Shown here piece after piece: positions 1 through 7,450 of a DNA stretch of 21,914 bases (position 1 is its first letter; each line of letters begins with the position of its first letter). The notes beneath the pieces are model-generated. The model was not told where the DNA came from, searched no databases, and was given only the letters and a program-made list of their open reading frames with translations. This DNA comes from DASVEE01 sp036399695 (GTDB taxonomy: Bacteria; Acidobacteriota; Thermoanaerobaculia; Gp7-AA8): contig DASWMP010000137.1 in NCBI GenBank assembly GCA_036399695.1, positions 1-21,914 on the forward strand, in the 5' to 3' direction. The translations under genes and the position numbers were made by a program.

Positions 1-177
1 CCCGATCCACTTGTGGTCGATCGAGAAGACGTATTTGCGGATGAAGGACTGATGATGCCCGGAGGCAGCATGCCCTTCTTCCTCTTTCATGACGCGCAGT
101 GCTTCTTCGAGCACCTTGTGCGCGTCACGCGCGCGCATCCATTGGTTGCCGACTCGGACCTGTCGTTGCGGCGGCAT
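1..177 (-). CDS. ctaD: Cytochrome c oxidase subunit I, N-terminal fragment (runs off the window)
   Basis: Only the first 59 codons are present; the gene continues past position 1. The peptide starts MPPQRQVRVG and ends FIRKYVFSIDHKWIG. The F-S-x-DHK-x-IG signature is the one that precedes transmembrane helix I in aa3-type (A-family) haem-copper oxidase subunit I, so the expected role is the oxygen-reducing, proton-pumping core subunit in the cytoplasmic membrane. Haem and copper ligands lie outside the window. The ATG at 177 is supported by a GGAGAG ribosome site at 181-186. It is the last visible gene of the respiratory cluster, downstream of the Rieske/cytochrome b complex and a copper lipoprotein, which fits an electron route from quinol to oxygen. 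The 45-residue charged extension before the signature is longer than in many homologues. A B-family oxidase cannot be excluded from so short a piece. Confidence 0.8.
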   Translation of the reverse strand, partial: MPPQRQVRVGNQWMRARDAHKVLEEALRVMKEEEGHAASGHHQSFIRKYVFSIDHKWIG

Positions 178-180
178 CTA

Positions 181-186
181 CTCTCC
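181..186 (-). promoter_or_regulatory. Ribosome binding site of the oxidase subunit I gene
   Basis: GGAGAG on the minus strand, three bases before the ATG at 177. It sits between the start codon and heptad array 1, so this gene keeps a Shine-Dalgarno sequence although an array fills the rest of the gap. Confidence 0.6.
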
Positions 187-294
187 AGTTGGCGGTTGGC
201 AGTTGGCGGTACACCGTGCTTCGCACGGCTCGCGGTGGCTGCCTGGACTCCCGCCAACCGCGAGCGCGCGAAGCGCGCGTACTGCCAACCGCCT
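187..294. repeat. Heptad inverted array 1 (AGTTGGC family) with nested hairpins
   Basis: The left arm, 187-210, is three 7-base units of pattern (A/G)GTTGGC plus GGT. The right arm, 281-294, with a further piece at 251-260, carries the reverse complement (CCAACCG/CCAACTG type). Between them are two tight hairpins, 214-228 (CCGTGC-TTC-GCACGG) and 264-278 (GCGCGC-GAA-GCGCGC), that are themselves inverted copies of one another and share the flank CTCGCGGT. The arms differ by about one 7-base unit. The element fills the space between the lipoprotein stop codon and the oxidase ribosome site. It belongs to the same word family as array 6 at 17035-17184. Confidence 0.85.
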
Positions 295-295
295 A

Positions 296-1105
296 CTAGC
301 CCTTAAATGTGAACGTGACCTGCTTCTGCTCTTTCGGTCCCACCGTGATCGGCTGCTCCTGCTGGCCGTACTTCTCGTGCCAGGCGACGAGCGTGTAGGT
401 GCCGGGAGGGAGGTTGCCGATGTTGAACGTGCCGTTCATCTGCGACACGCCGTGGAACGGGTGCGGCAGCACAGCCATGTACGACTTCATCCAGCCGTGC
501 ACGTCGCACTTGATGCGGAACGGCTTCATCTCGACCTGGTCGAATTTCTTCGGGGAGGTCATGCCCTGAACCGGCTGCCCTTCGTTGAACTGGCGGTTCA
601 CGGCGGGCATGGCGTGGACGTTGTGCAGCGTCGGATCGCTGTTCCTGATCTCGACGGTCTGGCCGACCTGCACGGCCGAGACGTGAGGGATGTACTGGCA
701 GCCCTTCTGGTCGAGCAGCGCCGGCTGCGCCGGGGCCGGGAAATTGCCCTTGATGTCTTTGACGTAGACGATGACGTTGGCGAGCTCGCCGCCCGGGCCG
801 ACGACGACTTCTTCGTCCGCAACCGGTGCAGCGTGCTGCGACTGGCAGGAGGGATCGGCGCCCATCTGGACCGGCGGCATGCCCGGCTTCTTCCCTTCGA
901 ACTTCACGAGACCGGCGATGGTGGCGGCATCGGCGCTGACCGGCGCCGCGGCGGCCGCGGGGGCGTCGCCGCCGGACGTCTCGGTGGACGCGGCTTCGAC
1001 CTGGTCGTCGGTGCCTTCCTCGACGACTTCCTTCCCCTGCCCGCAGGCGATGGCGAGCAGGAGCATGAATGCGAACAGTGCAGTAAGGTACTTCCTGAGT
1101 GACAT
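296..1105 (-). CDS. Cupredoxin-like lipoprotein with a C-terminal carboxypeptidase-regulatory-like domain
   Basis: A 269-residue protein. Residues 1-21 are a lipoprotein signal with lipobox LAIAC (Cys21), followed by an acidic, Ala-rich linker to about residue 60. The central domain has the layout of a type 1 copper site: His161 in LHNVH, then Cys200, His203 and Met206 in CDVHGWM. Residues 212-250 (PHPFHGV to WHEKYG, with LPPGTYTLVAWHE) resemble the beta-sandwich 'carboxypeptidase regulatory-like' fold often joined to such domains. It is probably a periplasmic, membrane-tethered copper electron carrier between the cytochrome b complex and the oxidase encoded next to it; the electron-transfer role is inferred from position. 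The ATG at 1105 is preferred to the ATG at 1123 because GGGAGA lies upstream of it and the signal peptide then begins normally. The stop codon abuts heptad array 1. Confidence 0.8.
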   Translation of the reverse strand: MSLRKYLTALFAFMLLLAIACGQGKEVVEEGTDDQVEAASTETSGGDAPAAAAAPVSADAATIAGLVKFEGKKPGMPPVQMGADPSCQSQHAAPVADEEVVVGPGGELANVIVYVKDIKGNFPAPAQPALLDQKGCQYIPHVSAVQVGQTVEIRNSDPTLHNVHAMPAVNRQFNEGQPVQGMTSPKKFDQVEMKPFRIKCDVHGWMKSYMAVLPHPFHGVSQMNGTFNIGNLPPGTYTLVAWHEKYGQQEQPITVGPKEQKQVTFTFKG

Positions 1106-1130
1106 CGTGGTGGTTTCTCCCATGTTCTGA

Positions 1131-4100
1131 TTATCGCCGAGCGGCCGGCACCGTCGTGGCCGGTGCGGTGGACGGACGGCTGACGTCGAGACGGCCCGGC
1201 TGCGTCGCCGGCGGCAAGCTCGGCGGCGTTCCCTGGGGCCGTTGCGGATTTGTGAGTGTGCCCGGCAGCGGCGACCCGTCGCGGCGCGCGGCGCGCATCT
1301 CCCGGACGCCGATGCTCCAGATGTAGTCGCGCATGAAGTCCGTCAGCGCGACCGCGTCTCCCATCGTCTTGCGGAGGTCGTCCTCGCTGCGGAAGTAGGG
1401 CATGAGCGCCGCCTTGTGGGCAGCGAACTGCGGGGTGTCGATGGCCTGGCCGAGCGGCGACATGAACCCGCCGGTCTTCGGGTCGCGCGGGAAGTTCGTC
1501 GGCATGCGCGTGCCCGGGATCATCTCGTCGGGACGGCGGATCCAGTCGGAGATCCACTCGTGCCGCAGCCGGAGACGGGAGAGCGTGAGGTTCGGCGCGA
1601 GCGACTGCGTGTCGGCGATGTTCGGCAGCGGCGGGTTCTCCGGATTGACCGGCGTCAGCGCGTGACACTGCTGGCAACGGAGCATCTGGAAGACCTCGCG
1701 GCCGACGGCGATGCGCGCCGGGTCAGGCTCGTGGTTGGTCCAGGTGTCGAACTGCGGCTTCTCCCCTTCCGCCGCAAAGTAGGCGACGAGTTGCGCCGCC
1801 TCGGCGTCGTCGAAGTGGAATGTCGGCATGCGCACCGCCAGCCAGGGGCGGATCTTCGTCACGGTCGGATCTTTGAGGAAGTTGAAGAGCCACGGCGACT
1901 GCACGCGGCCGCCTTCCGGCGTGAGGTCCGGCGGAAGGAAGTTGCCGTCCGCGATCAGGGACTCGATCGCGCGGCCGTTCCGGTTCACGACGTGGCACCC
2001 GCGGCAGTTGTGCTGCGAGACGAGCTTGCGCCCTTCTTCGACGACGCGCTCGCGCGAGTCCATCGCCGCGAGCTTGTTGGCCGAGACCTTCTCCTTCGTC
2101 AGGCCGAGGACGACGCCCGTGATGAGCTCCGCCTCGTTCTGCGAGAGATGGAAGTTCGGCATCTTCAGCTTGTCACCGTACGGCTTGGTGCGATGGTCGT
2201 CGTAGACGCGCGGGCTGCGGACCTTGTTGTAGATCCACGACGGCACGCTGTGCCTGATGTGCTCGTGGTGGCCGTCCCACGCCTCGTAATCGTGGCTGAG
2301 GCCGAAGTCGAAGAGGTGGGCGTTCTTCGAGCCTTCGATGGTGAGGTCGGTGCCGATCGGCTTGAGCCCTTCGAAGCCTTTGATCTCGTGGCAGGAGTAG
2401 CAGCCGTATTTTTCGATGCTGCGCTGGCCGAGGTAGACGAGCTGCTCTTTGAGCGGCTGCTGATCGAGGCGGCGCTCCGCGTCGCGATCGCTCATCGAGT
2501 TGATGAGGTAAGCCTTGGAGAGCTCGCGGACGCTGCGCGGATCGGGAGGACGCACGGGCTGCTGCATGAAGCGCGGCTTCTGCAGCGTCAGGAGATAGGA
2601 CGTGATGTCGGCCGCTTCCTGATCGGAGAGGCGGAGGCTCGGCATCGGCGCCGTCTCGTAGTACGACTTCGGGTTCTTCACCCAGTTATAAAGCCAGTTG
2701 GCGTGGGTCTTCGTGCCCATGCCCGTGAGATTGAAGCCGTAGTGGCGCTCGAGCGGGAAGTCGTCGCGGCGGGCCAGCCGCGTCTTCCCTTCTTCCGTCA
2801 CGCTCTCGGTGGCGATGTGGCAGCCCATGCAGCCGACGGACTCGACGATCTGCTTGCCGCGGCCGGCGTCACCGGCAGGCGGCGCGCTCCACTGGCGGCG
2901 TGAAGACTTGTCGAACAGGTACGTCACGATGGCGTGGATCTCGGCGTCCTGGTACTTCGAGTTCTGCGTCAGCTCCGTCTGCGGCAGCCCGGAGTGCGGA
3001 TCGGTCATGTTGCGCTGGTAGAAGAACGACGGCATGCGCGTCGTGGAGCGGAACTTCGACGGATCGGCGATCCAGCGGAAGGCCCACTCCGGCGTCGTTT
3101 TCTCGGCGATGCCGTCGAGGCTCGGGCCCGGTTTGCGGAGGTCCTGGAAGCGCCAGTTGTCGATCTTGTGGCAGGCATGGCAGCCGTACAACTCGATCAT
3201 CTGGGTCGCTTTGGTGATGCGACCGCCTTCGTTGACGTCGATCTGTCCGGCGTGGCACTTGAGGCAGCCGGCCTCGTAGTACTGACGCGCGTACATCGGC
3301 GTCTCGAGGAAGGGATTGGCCGCGTAGTCCCAGTTGCGCGACTGGCGGTTGGCGGTCATCGCCTTCCACGGCATCAGCACGCCGCTGGCCGTGAGCGCGG
3401 GCCATGGCTTGCTCCAGCGCGCTTCCATCTTCGTGTTGGGGGCGACGTGCCCGGCGCGGCCGAATTCGGTGGAGCGATCCTGCCCGCGATGGCAAACGGT
3501 GCAGCCGTAGTCGAGCAGCGGATGCGGCGACGCGGAGCCGACGAAGACGTCGAGGCGCGGGTGCGTGCGCCACGGGTTGAAGATCTCTTTCTTGGCGTTC
3601 TTGATGCGCGTCAACTGCTCGATCCGCTCTTCGGCCTCGCCACGCTTGTCGCCGACGATCTGGTTCTTGTCGAGCTGCAGGCGCAGCTCGTCGATGAGCC
3701 GCGTGGCCTCTTTCTTCGATTCGAAGCCGGGACGGTCGATGGCCCGATGGCAGGTCTGGCAGCGGTCGACGCGCGGCACCGACATGTAGTTCATGTCGAT
3801 GAACATGTCGTTGAGCACGACCTGGTCGATCTTCAACGTCGGATTGATGAAGTCGAGCATCGGCAGGTTGAGAATGACGTTGCTCGACGTGGCCGACACG
3901 TTCGCGAGCTGCTTCTGCAGCAGGTCGATCGAAGCGGTCAGCTCTTTGCGGCGGTCTTCGACTTTGTTCACCGCGGCGAGGAAGGAGTCGCGGCGCGCCA
4001 TGGCGGCGTCGCGGTCGCGCGTCACCTGCTGGAGCTCGAGGTTGGCGTTGTCGACCTGCCGCGTCAGCTCGTCGAACTCCCGTTTCTTCGTCTTCTCGGC

Positions 4101-4517
4101 GCCGCTCTTGTGCAGCAGCGCGCTCTCGAGCTCGTAGCGCTTGGCGTCGAGAAGCGCCTTGGCGAAGCGGTAGTTCTGGTCGGCCGCGTAATGGCGCCCT
4201 TCCCACATCTCGAGCGTCTTCTGCGCGGCGACGTACTGCTCGCGCTGACGGGCCACGCCGACCTGCGCCTCGCGCCGCTCCTTGTCGAGCTCCGCGAGCT
4301 GCTTGCGGACGTCGGCTCCGTTGGCCGCGGCCAGGTCGGCCTGGATCCGCTCCTGCTGAATGCGCATGAACTCGAGCTGGAACCACTTCCAGCCGCGCAC
4401 ATAGTCGTACATCACGATCGCGCCCGTCACCGCGAGCAGCAGAAGGCTGCTCAACGCGAAGATGAGATTCAGCCTCTTGATCGAGTAGTTGTGCGGTATC
4501 GGCTCTTGCGGCTTCAT
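1131..4517 (-). CDS. Octahaem membrane-anchored cytochrome c with N-terminal coiled coil
   Basis: An 1128-residue protein. One transmembrane helix (about 17-40) is followed by a long charged, heptad-like coiled coil (about 45-205). Eight CxxCH haem c motifs begin at Cys253, 339, 418, 446, 563, 706, 838 and 948. Several are followed by RMP/KMP/PMP motifs (for example near 495, 625, 786, 897), the usual distal Met ligand of class I cytochrome c domains, so it reads as a chain of mono-haem domains in the periplasm. Lying next to Rieske and cytochrome b genes, it probably takes the place of cytochrome c1/f and wires electrons to downstream acceptors. The C-terminal tail from about 1090 is Pro/Thr-rich and disordered. 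The ATG at 4517 has no ribosome site; heptad array 2 begins three bases upstream. Family membership is firm, the partner proteins are inferred. Confidence 0.85.
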   Translation of the reverse strand: MKPQEPIPHNYSIKRLNLIFALSSLLLLAVTGAIVMYDYVRGWKWFQLEFMRIQQERIQADLAAANGADVRKQLAELDKERREAQVGVARQREQYVAAQKTLEMWEGRHYAADQNYRFAKALLDAKRYELESALLHKSGAEKTKKREFDELTRQVDNANLELQQVTRDRDAAMARRDSFLAAVNKVEDRRKELTASIDLLQKQLANVSATSSNVILNLPMLDFINPTLKIDQVVLNDMFIDMNYMSVPRVDRCQTCHRAIDRPGFESKKEATRLIDELRLQLDKNQIVGDKRGEAEERIEQLTRIKNAKKEIFNPWRTHPRLDVFVGSASPHPLLDYGCTVCHRGQDRSTEFGRAGHVAPNTKMEARWSKPWPALTASGVLMPWKAMTANRQSRNWDYAANPFLETPMYARQYYEAGCLKCHAGQIDVNEGGRITKATQMIELYGCHACHKIDNWRFQDLRKPGPSLDGIAEKTTPEWAFRWIADPSKFRSTTRMPSFFYQRNMTDPHSGLPQTELTQNSKYQDAEIHAIVTYLFDKSSRRQWSAPPAGDAGRGKQIVESVGCMGCHIATESVTEEGKTRLARRDDFPLERHYGFNLTGMGTKTHANWLYNWVKNPKSYYETAPMPSLRLSDQEAADITSYLLTLQKPRFMQQPVRPPDPRSVRELSKAYLINSMSDRDAERRLDQQPLKEQLVYLGQRSIEKYGCYSCHEIKGFEGLKPIGTDLTIEGSKNAHLFDFGLSHDYEAWDGHHEHIRHSVPSWIYNKVRSPRVYDDHRTKPYGDKLKMPNFHLSQNEAELITGVVLGLTKEKVSANKLAAMDSRERVVEEGRKLVSQHNCRGCHVVNRNGRAIESLIADGNFLPPDLTPEGGRVQSPWLFNFLKDPTVTKIRPWLAVRMPTFHFDDAEAAQLVAYFAAEGEKPQFDTWTNHEPDPARIAVGREVFQMLRCQQCHALTPVNPENPPLPNIADTQSLAPNLTLSRLRLRHEWISDWIRRPDEMIPGTRMPTNFPRDPKTGGFMSPLGQAIDTPQFAAHKAALMPYFRSEDDLRKTMGDAVALTDFMRDYIWSIGVREMRAARRDGSPLPGTLTNPQRPQGTPPSLPPATQPGRLDVSRPSTAPATTVPAARR

Positions 4518-4520
4518 TTT

Positions 4521-4626
4521 GTTGGTTTTGGTTTTCGGTTGTTGGTTGTTGGTGGCGGTCTTCGGGCCGATCGGTCAGGTTCTGGTTTTCACCAGAAACC
4601 GAAAACCAACAACCGGCAACCAGCAC
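4521..4626. repeat. Heptad inverted array 2 (TNGGTTN family)
   Basis: The left arm, 4521-4555, is five 7-base units of pattern (T/C)GGTT in fixed phase. The right arm, 4592-4626, is five units of the complement (CCAGAAA, CCGAAAA, CCAACAA, CCGGCAA, CCAGCAC). The unit variants are similar in both arms but occur in a different order. A small hairpin CTGGT-TTTC-ACCAG sits at 4582-4595. The element fills the space between the cytochrome b C-terminal gene (stop at 4627) and the multihaem gene (start at 4517). Confidence 0.85.
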
Positions 4627-5850
4627 TCATATGTTGAAGAAAATCTCCTGAATATGGACGATGTACTTCAGGTTGAAGAGCCACCGCAGCACCATCTTGA
4701 TCGGCAGTGACATCATCGAGAGGAACAGGAAGGCGCCGACGTAGTAGCGGGGGGCGCCCATCTTCAGATAGAAACGGCGGAAGGGGCCCATGGCCAGGGC
4801 CGGTGCGAGGCCGAGGTAGGCCAGCACGAGGATCAGCCCGAAGAGCTCGCGGATGAACCAGAGCCTCGGCAACGGCATCCCCAGCCCCTTGACCCAGATC
4901 AGCTCCGAGAGATCGATGTTGACGAGTGGCTCCAGCTTGTTTGGATCCCAGAACTCGTACGGTCCGTAGAAGTTCCAGTTCGGGCCGCGCAGGAACGTGC
5001 CGGTGATGATGAGGAAGGACCAGAGCACGAGGAACCCGTAGAGGAAGACGCCGATCTCCCACTTGCGCTCGCGGAACGAGTAATAGCCGTTCCCTTTCGG
5101 GTTCGTGTCGATGTAGGGGACGGCCATCAGACCGACGATGATCAGCGTCGGCAGGACGACGCCCGCCAGCCAGGGATCGAAGTAGACGAGCATCTCCTGC
5201 AGGCCGAGGAAGTACCAGGGCGCTTTGGCAGGATTGGGGGACGACGTCGGGTTGGCTGCTTCTTCGAGCGGAGCGCGCAGGCCGATCGACCAGACGATCA
5301 TGATGATCGTCAGCACGATCATGCAGAGCAGCTCCGTGTAGACGAGGTCGGGCCAGGTGAAGAGCTTCTCGTCGGATTCCGTCTTCTCGTACGGGATGCC
5401 GCCGGCCTCCATGGCCTTGTCGTTGTAGTAGGCCTTCCGCAGTGCGATCCAGGTGAAGATCCCGAGAAGGAAGATCATCGCGCCGATCGGAACGTTGTCC
5501 GGCTTGGCGGCGATCAGGTAGAAGTTCGGGTCAAGGAGGGAGAGGCCGAAGCCGACCGCGGCCAGGATCAGCAGGCGGAGGCCCATCTTGCTCTCCCACA
5601 TGCGCGGGCCGAGCGCGGCGCAGCCCCACATGCAGAGGAAGTAGGCGATTCCGAGGTACAGGAGCGGCGTGTAGAAGATGCCCGCGATGACGAAGACGGC
5701 ACCGAGGAGAACGAGTCCGATGCCCCCCTTCGACTTGATCCGCCCGTCCAGGAGATTGAAGTAGACGACGAAGACGAAAATCGCGGTGAGAAGAGTGAAC
5801 GAGATCGAGGCGACCGAGAGAATGTTGACGAAGTTCTTGAGGAAATCCAT
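4627..5850 (-). CDS. Cytochrome b C-terminal (subunit IV-like) protein with an N-terminal four-helix extension
   Basis: A 407-residue integral membrane protein. Residues from about 166 match the C-terminal half of cytochrome b/subunit IV: TWPDLVYTELL, then APLEEAANP, then APWYFLGLQEML at 210-221, the position of the quinol-oxidising PEWY motif (here APWYF). Further helices cover about 229-245, 266-286, 334-355 and 370-390. The first 150 residues hold about four extra hydrophobic segments (8-34, 44-76, 90-107, 120-138) that are not part of canonical subunit IV. With the b6-like protein just upstream it should form the quinol-oxidising core. The start at 5850 is preceded by GGAGAG, which overlaps the end of the upstream gene; the gap is 14 bases. 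The role is firm from the motif; the function of the added N-terminal module is unknown. Confidence 0.85.
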   Translation of the reverse strand: MDFLKNFVNILSVASISFTLLTAIFVFVVYFNLLDGRIKSKGGIGLVLLGAVFVIAGIFYTPLLYLGIAYFLCMWGCAALGPRMWESKMGLRLLILAAVGFGLSLLDPNFYLIAAKPDNVPIGAMIFLLGIFTWIALRKAYYNDKAMEAGGIPYEKTESDEKLFTWPDLVYTELLCMIVLTIIMIVWSIGLRAPLEEAANPTSSPNPAKAPWYFLGLQEMLVYFDPWLAGVVLPTLIIVGLMAVPYIDTNPKGNGYYSFRERKWEIGVFLYGFLVLWSFLIITGTFLRGPNWNFYGPYEFWDPNKLEPLVNIDLSELIWVKGLGMPLPRLWFIRELFGLILVLAYLGLAPALAMGPFRRFYLKMGAPRYYVGAFLFLSMMSLPIKMVLRWLFNLKYIVHIQEIFFNI

Positions 5851-5864
5851 CGATCCCGTCTCTC

Positions 5865-6647
5865 CTACATTGGCCCGCTGATGCCGCCGTCTTTCCTGAC
5901 GCGCCAGAAGTGAATGGCCATCAGGAAACCGGCGGCGAGCGGGATGACCATGCAGTGCAGCACGTAGAAGCGGAGGAGCGTCGCGGCGCCGATCGAGCGC
6001 CCGGCTATGAGCCCGAAGCGCGCGTCGTCACCGGCGTGGATCAACGGCACGTCTCCCAGTTTTATCAGGGCCGAAGCCGGCCCCTCCGTTCCCATGCCTG
6101 GTGTGGCGCGCGCCATGTTCGAACCGACCGTGATGGCCCAGATCGCGAGCTGATCCCACGGCAGAAGGTACCCGGTGAACGAGAGGAGGAGCGTCAGCAC
6201 GAGCAGGACGACGCCCACGTTCCAGTTGAATTCGCGCGGCGGTTTGTACGAGCCGGTCATGAAGACGCGGAACATGTGCAGCCAGACCGCGATGACCATC
6301 GCGTGCGCACCCCAGCGGTGCATCTCGCGCATGATCCCGAAAGGCGCCTGCTCGCGCAGGTCCATGATGTCCGTGAAGGCGTATTCGATCGTCGGCCGGT
6401 AGTAGAACATCAGCAGCAGGCCGGTCACGGTCTCGACGAGGAAGAGAAAGAACGACGTCCCTCCCATGCACCAGGTGTACGACATGCGCACGCCGGAGCG
6501 TCGCACCTTCACCGGATGAAGATGAAGGATGAGGGAGCCGAGAACCGCGAGAACGCGTTTGCGATTGGTGTTGGGGATGCCAACCCGGAAGACCGACTTC
6601 CAGATCTGCGAGTTGACGATGCCTTCCTGAACCTGCTTCAGTGTCAT
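5865..6647 (-). CDS. Cytochrome b6-like subunit with haem c_i-type cysteine
   Basis: A 260-residue membrane protein. The two b-haem ligand pairs are visible: His110/His124 (spacing 14, in HRWGAHAMV to WLHMFRVF) and His231/His246 (spacing 15, in RFYVLHCM to AIHFWRVRK). Cys60 in SYTWCMGG lines up with the cytochrome b6 cysteine (FYCLGG) that holds the extra covalent haem c_i/c_n in b6f complexes. GYLLPWDQLA at 159-168 is the usual helix C end. The short length and the separate C-terminal gene mark a split, b6f-type ('green clade') arrangement. The ATG at 6647 has AAGGGG at 6652-6657 upstream. It sits between the Rieske gene and the C-terminal subunit gene, in the same direction. Quinol oxidation with b-haem electron bifurcation is inferred from family knowledge. 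Confidence 0.93.
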   Translation of the reverse strand: MTLKQVQEGIVNSQIWKSVFRVGIPNTNRKRVLAVLGSLILHLHPVKVRRSGVRMSYTWCMGGTSFFLFLVETVTGLLLMFYYRPTIEYAFTDIMDLREQAPFGIMREMHRWGAHAMVIAVWLHMFRVFMTGSYKPPREFNWNVGVVLLVLTLLLSFTGYLLPWDQLAIWAITVGSNMARATPGMGTEGPASALIKLGDVPLIHAGDDARFGLIAGRSIGAATLLRFYVLHCMVIPLAAGFLMAIHFWRVRKDGGISGPM

Positions 6648-6662
6648 CGGGCCCCTTTTATT

Positions 6663-6743
6663 AGCTGTCAGCTACCAGCGCGCAGCTATCAGCTCTCCGC
6701 TCCCCCGTCTTCCCTGAGAGCTGAGAACTGACGACTGAGAGCT
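6663..6743. repeat. Heptad inverted array 3 (AGCTNTC family)
   Basis: The left arm, 6663-6697, is five 7-base units (AGCTGTC, AGCTACC, AGCGCGC, AGCTATC, AGCTCTC). The right arm, 6716-6743, is four units of the complement (GAGAGCT, GAGAACT, GACGACT, GAGAGCT). The 18-base spacer is pyrimidine-rich. It lies between the Rieske stop codon (6751) and the ribosome site of the cytochrome b6-like gene, so it would be transcribed as an internal operon hairpin. No T-run follows, so it does not look like an intrinsic terminator. Confidence 0.88.
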
Positions 6744-6750
6744 ACACGAG

Positions 6751-7323
6751 CTACACCTGGAGAAACGATTCCGGATTCGTCCAGTCACCACGCTCGTGGT
6801 GATACTGGACCGACTTGTCGATCAGGATCTGGCCATCCGATGTATCGATGGCGATCTTCGCGCGCTCCAGCGGGCGCGGGGCCGGACCTTCGAAATTGAC
6901 GCCGGTCCGGTAATAGCCGCTGCCGTGGCAGGGGCATTTGAATTTGTTCTGCGACGGGAGCCAGTTGGGCGTGCAGCCGAGATGGGTGCAGGTGGTGATG
7001 AGGGCGTAGATCACGTCCTCCTGCCGCACGACCCAGATTCCGTATTTGTCTTTCCAGCGCTCGTCGACTTCACCCGGCGCGTAGTCGGATGGAAGGCCGG
7101 CCTTGAACTTCTGGACCGGCTCGAAAAGTACGTTAGGGAAAAGGAAGCGTCCGAGGATGCCGGCAAGTCCTCCGACGGCCGCGGTGAGCGCGAGCCAGGC
7201 GGTGGTGAGGACAAAGGGAAACTTGCGCCGGGTGATCTCACCCTGATCGCGAATTTCCGCCGCAGCACTCCCCGCGAGAGGAGTCTTTGGTGTCACCTCG
7301 TATGACGTGATTTGCTCAGACAT
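6751..7323 (-). CDS. Rieske [2Fe-2S] iron-sulfur protein
   Basis: 190 residues from the ATG at 7323. A cytoplasmic N-terminus with a twin-arginine-like TRRKF (31-35) precedes the membrane helix at about 36-62, as expected for Tat-dependent Rieske insertion. The cluster ligands are Cys112 and His114 in CTHLGC and Cys130 and His133 in CPCHGS, with Cys117/Cys132 forming the family disulfide. FEGPAPRPL (144-152) is the usual proline loop. It is the electron acceptor from quinol in the complex and passes electrons to the c-type haems. It is the first gene of the respiratory run and is directly preceded by a promoter at 7356-7384. An in-frame TTG at 7335 would add four residues; no clear ribosome site supports either start, so the ATG was chosen. 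Confidence 0.95.
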   Translation of the reverse strand: MSEQITSYEVTPKTPLAGSAAAEIRDQGEITRRKFPFVLTTAWLALTAAVGGLAGILGRFLFPNVLFEPVQKFKAGLPSDYAPGEVDERWKDKYGIWVVRQEDVIYALITTCTHLGCTPNWLPSQNKFKCPCHGSGYYRTGVNFEGPAPRPLERAKIAIDTSDGQILIDKSVQYHHERGDWTNPESFLQV

Positions 7324-7355
7324 TCGGGCGGACAAAACTATTACCGAGTGCGCTT

Positions 7356-7384
7356 AATATCGACGATCTCGGAAACCAAGTCAA
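7356..7384 (-). promoter_or_regulatory. Sigma70-like promoter for the Rieske/cytochrome b operon
   Basis: On the minus strand TTGACT (7379-7384) is followed after exactly 17 bases by GATATT (7356-7361). This matches the -35 box at five of six positions and the -10 box at four of six. A T-run lies just upstream at about 7390. The predicted transcript would start about 25 bases before the Rieske ATG. The surrounding 127-base gap (7324-7450) holds no gene and no heptad array and is AT-richer than its neighbours. Confidence 0.6.
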
Positions 7385-7450
7385 CGCAAAAAAGATGGAA
7401 TTCAGTTTACGTGTTGGACAGTCGTGCGGAGCGTGCGCGGTGCGCCGATA

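Noticed and set aside
89..1102. Long plus-strand open frames opposite the lipoprotein, multihaem, HEAT and CheA genes (for example 1242-2903, 2934-4637, 15062-17014)
   Set aside because: They are Arg/Asp/Val-rich, match no family and lie exactly antisense to well-supported genes; GC-rich codon bias opens these frames.
7324..7335. TTG start four codons before the Rieske ATG
   Set aside because: No ribosome site at suitable spacing; the ATG is the simpler choice, though the evidence is thin either way.
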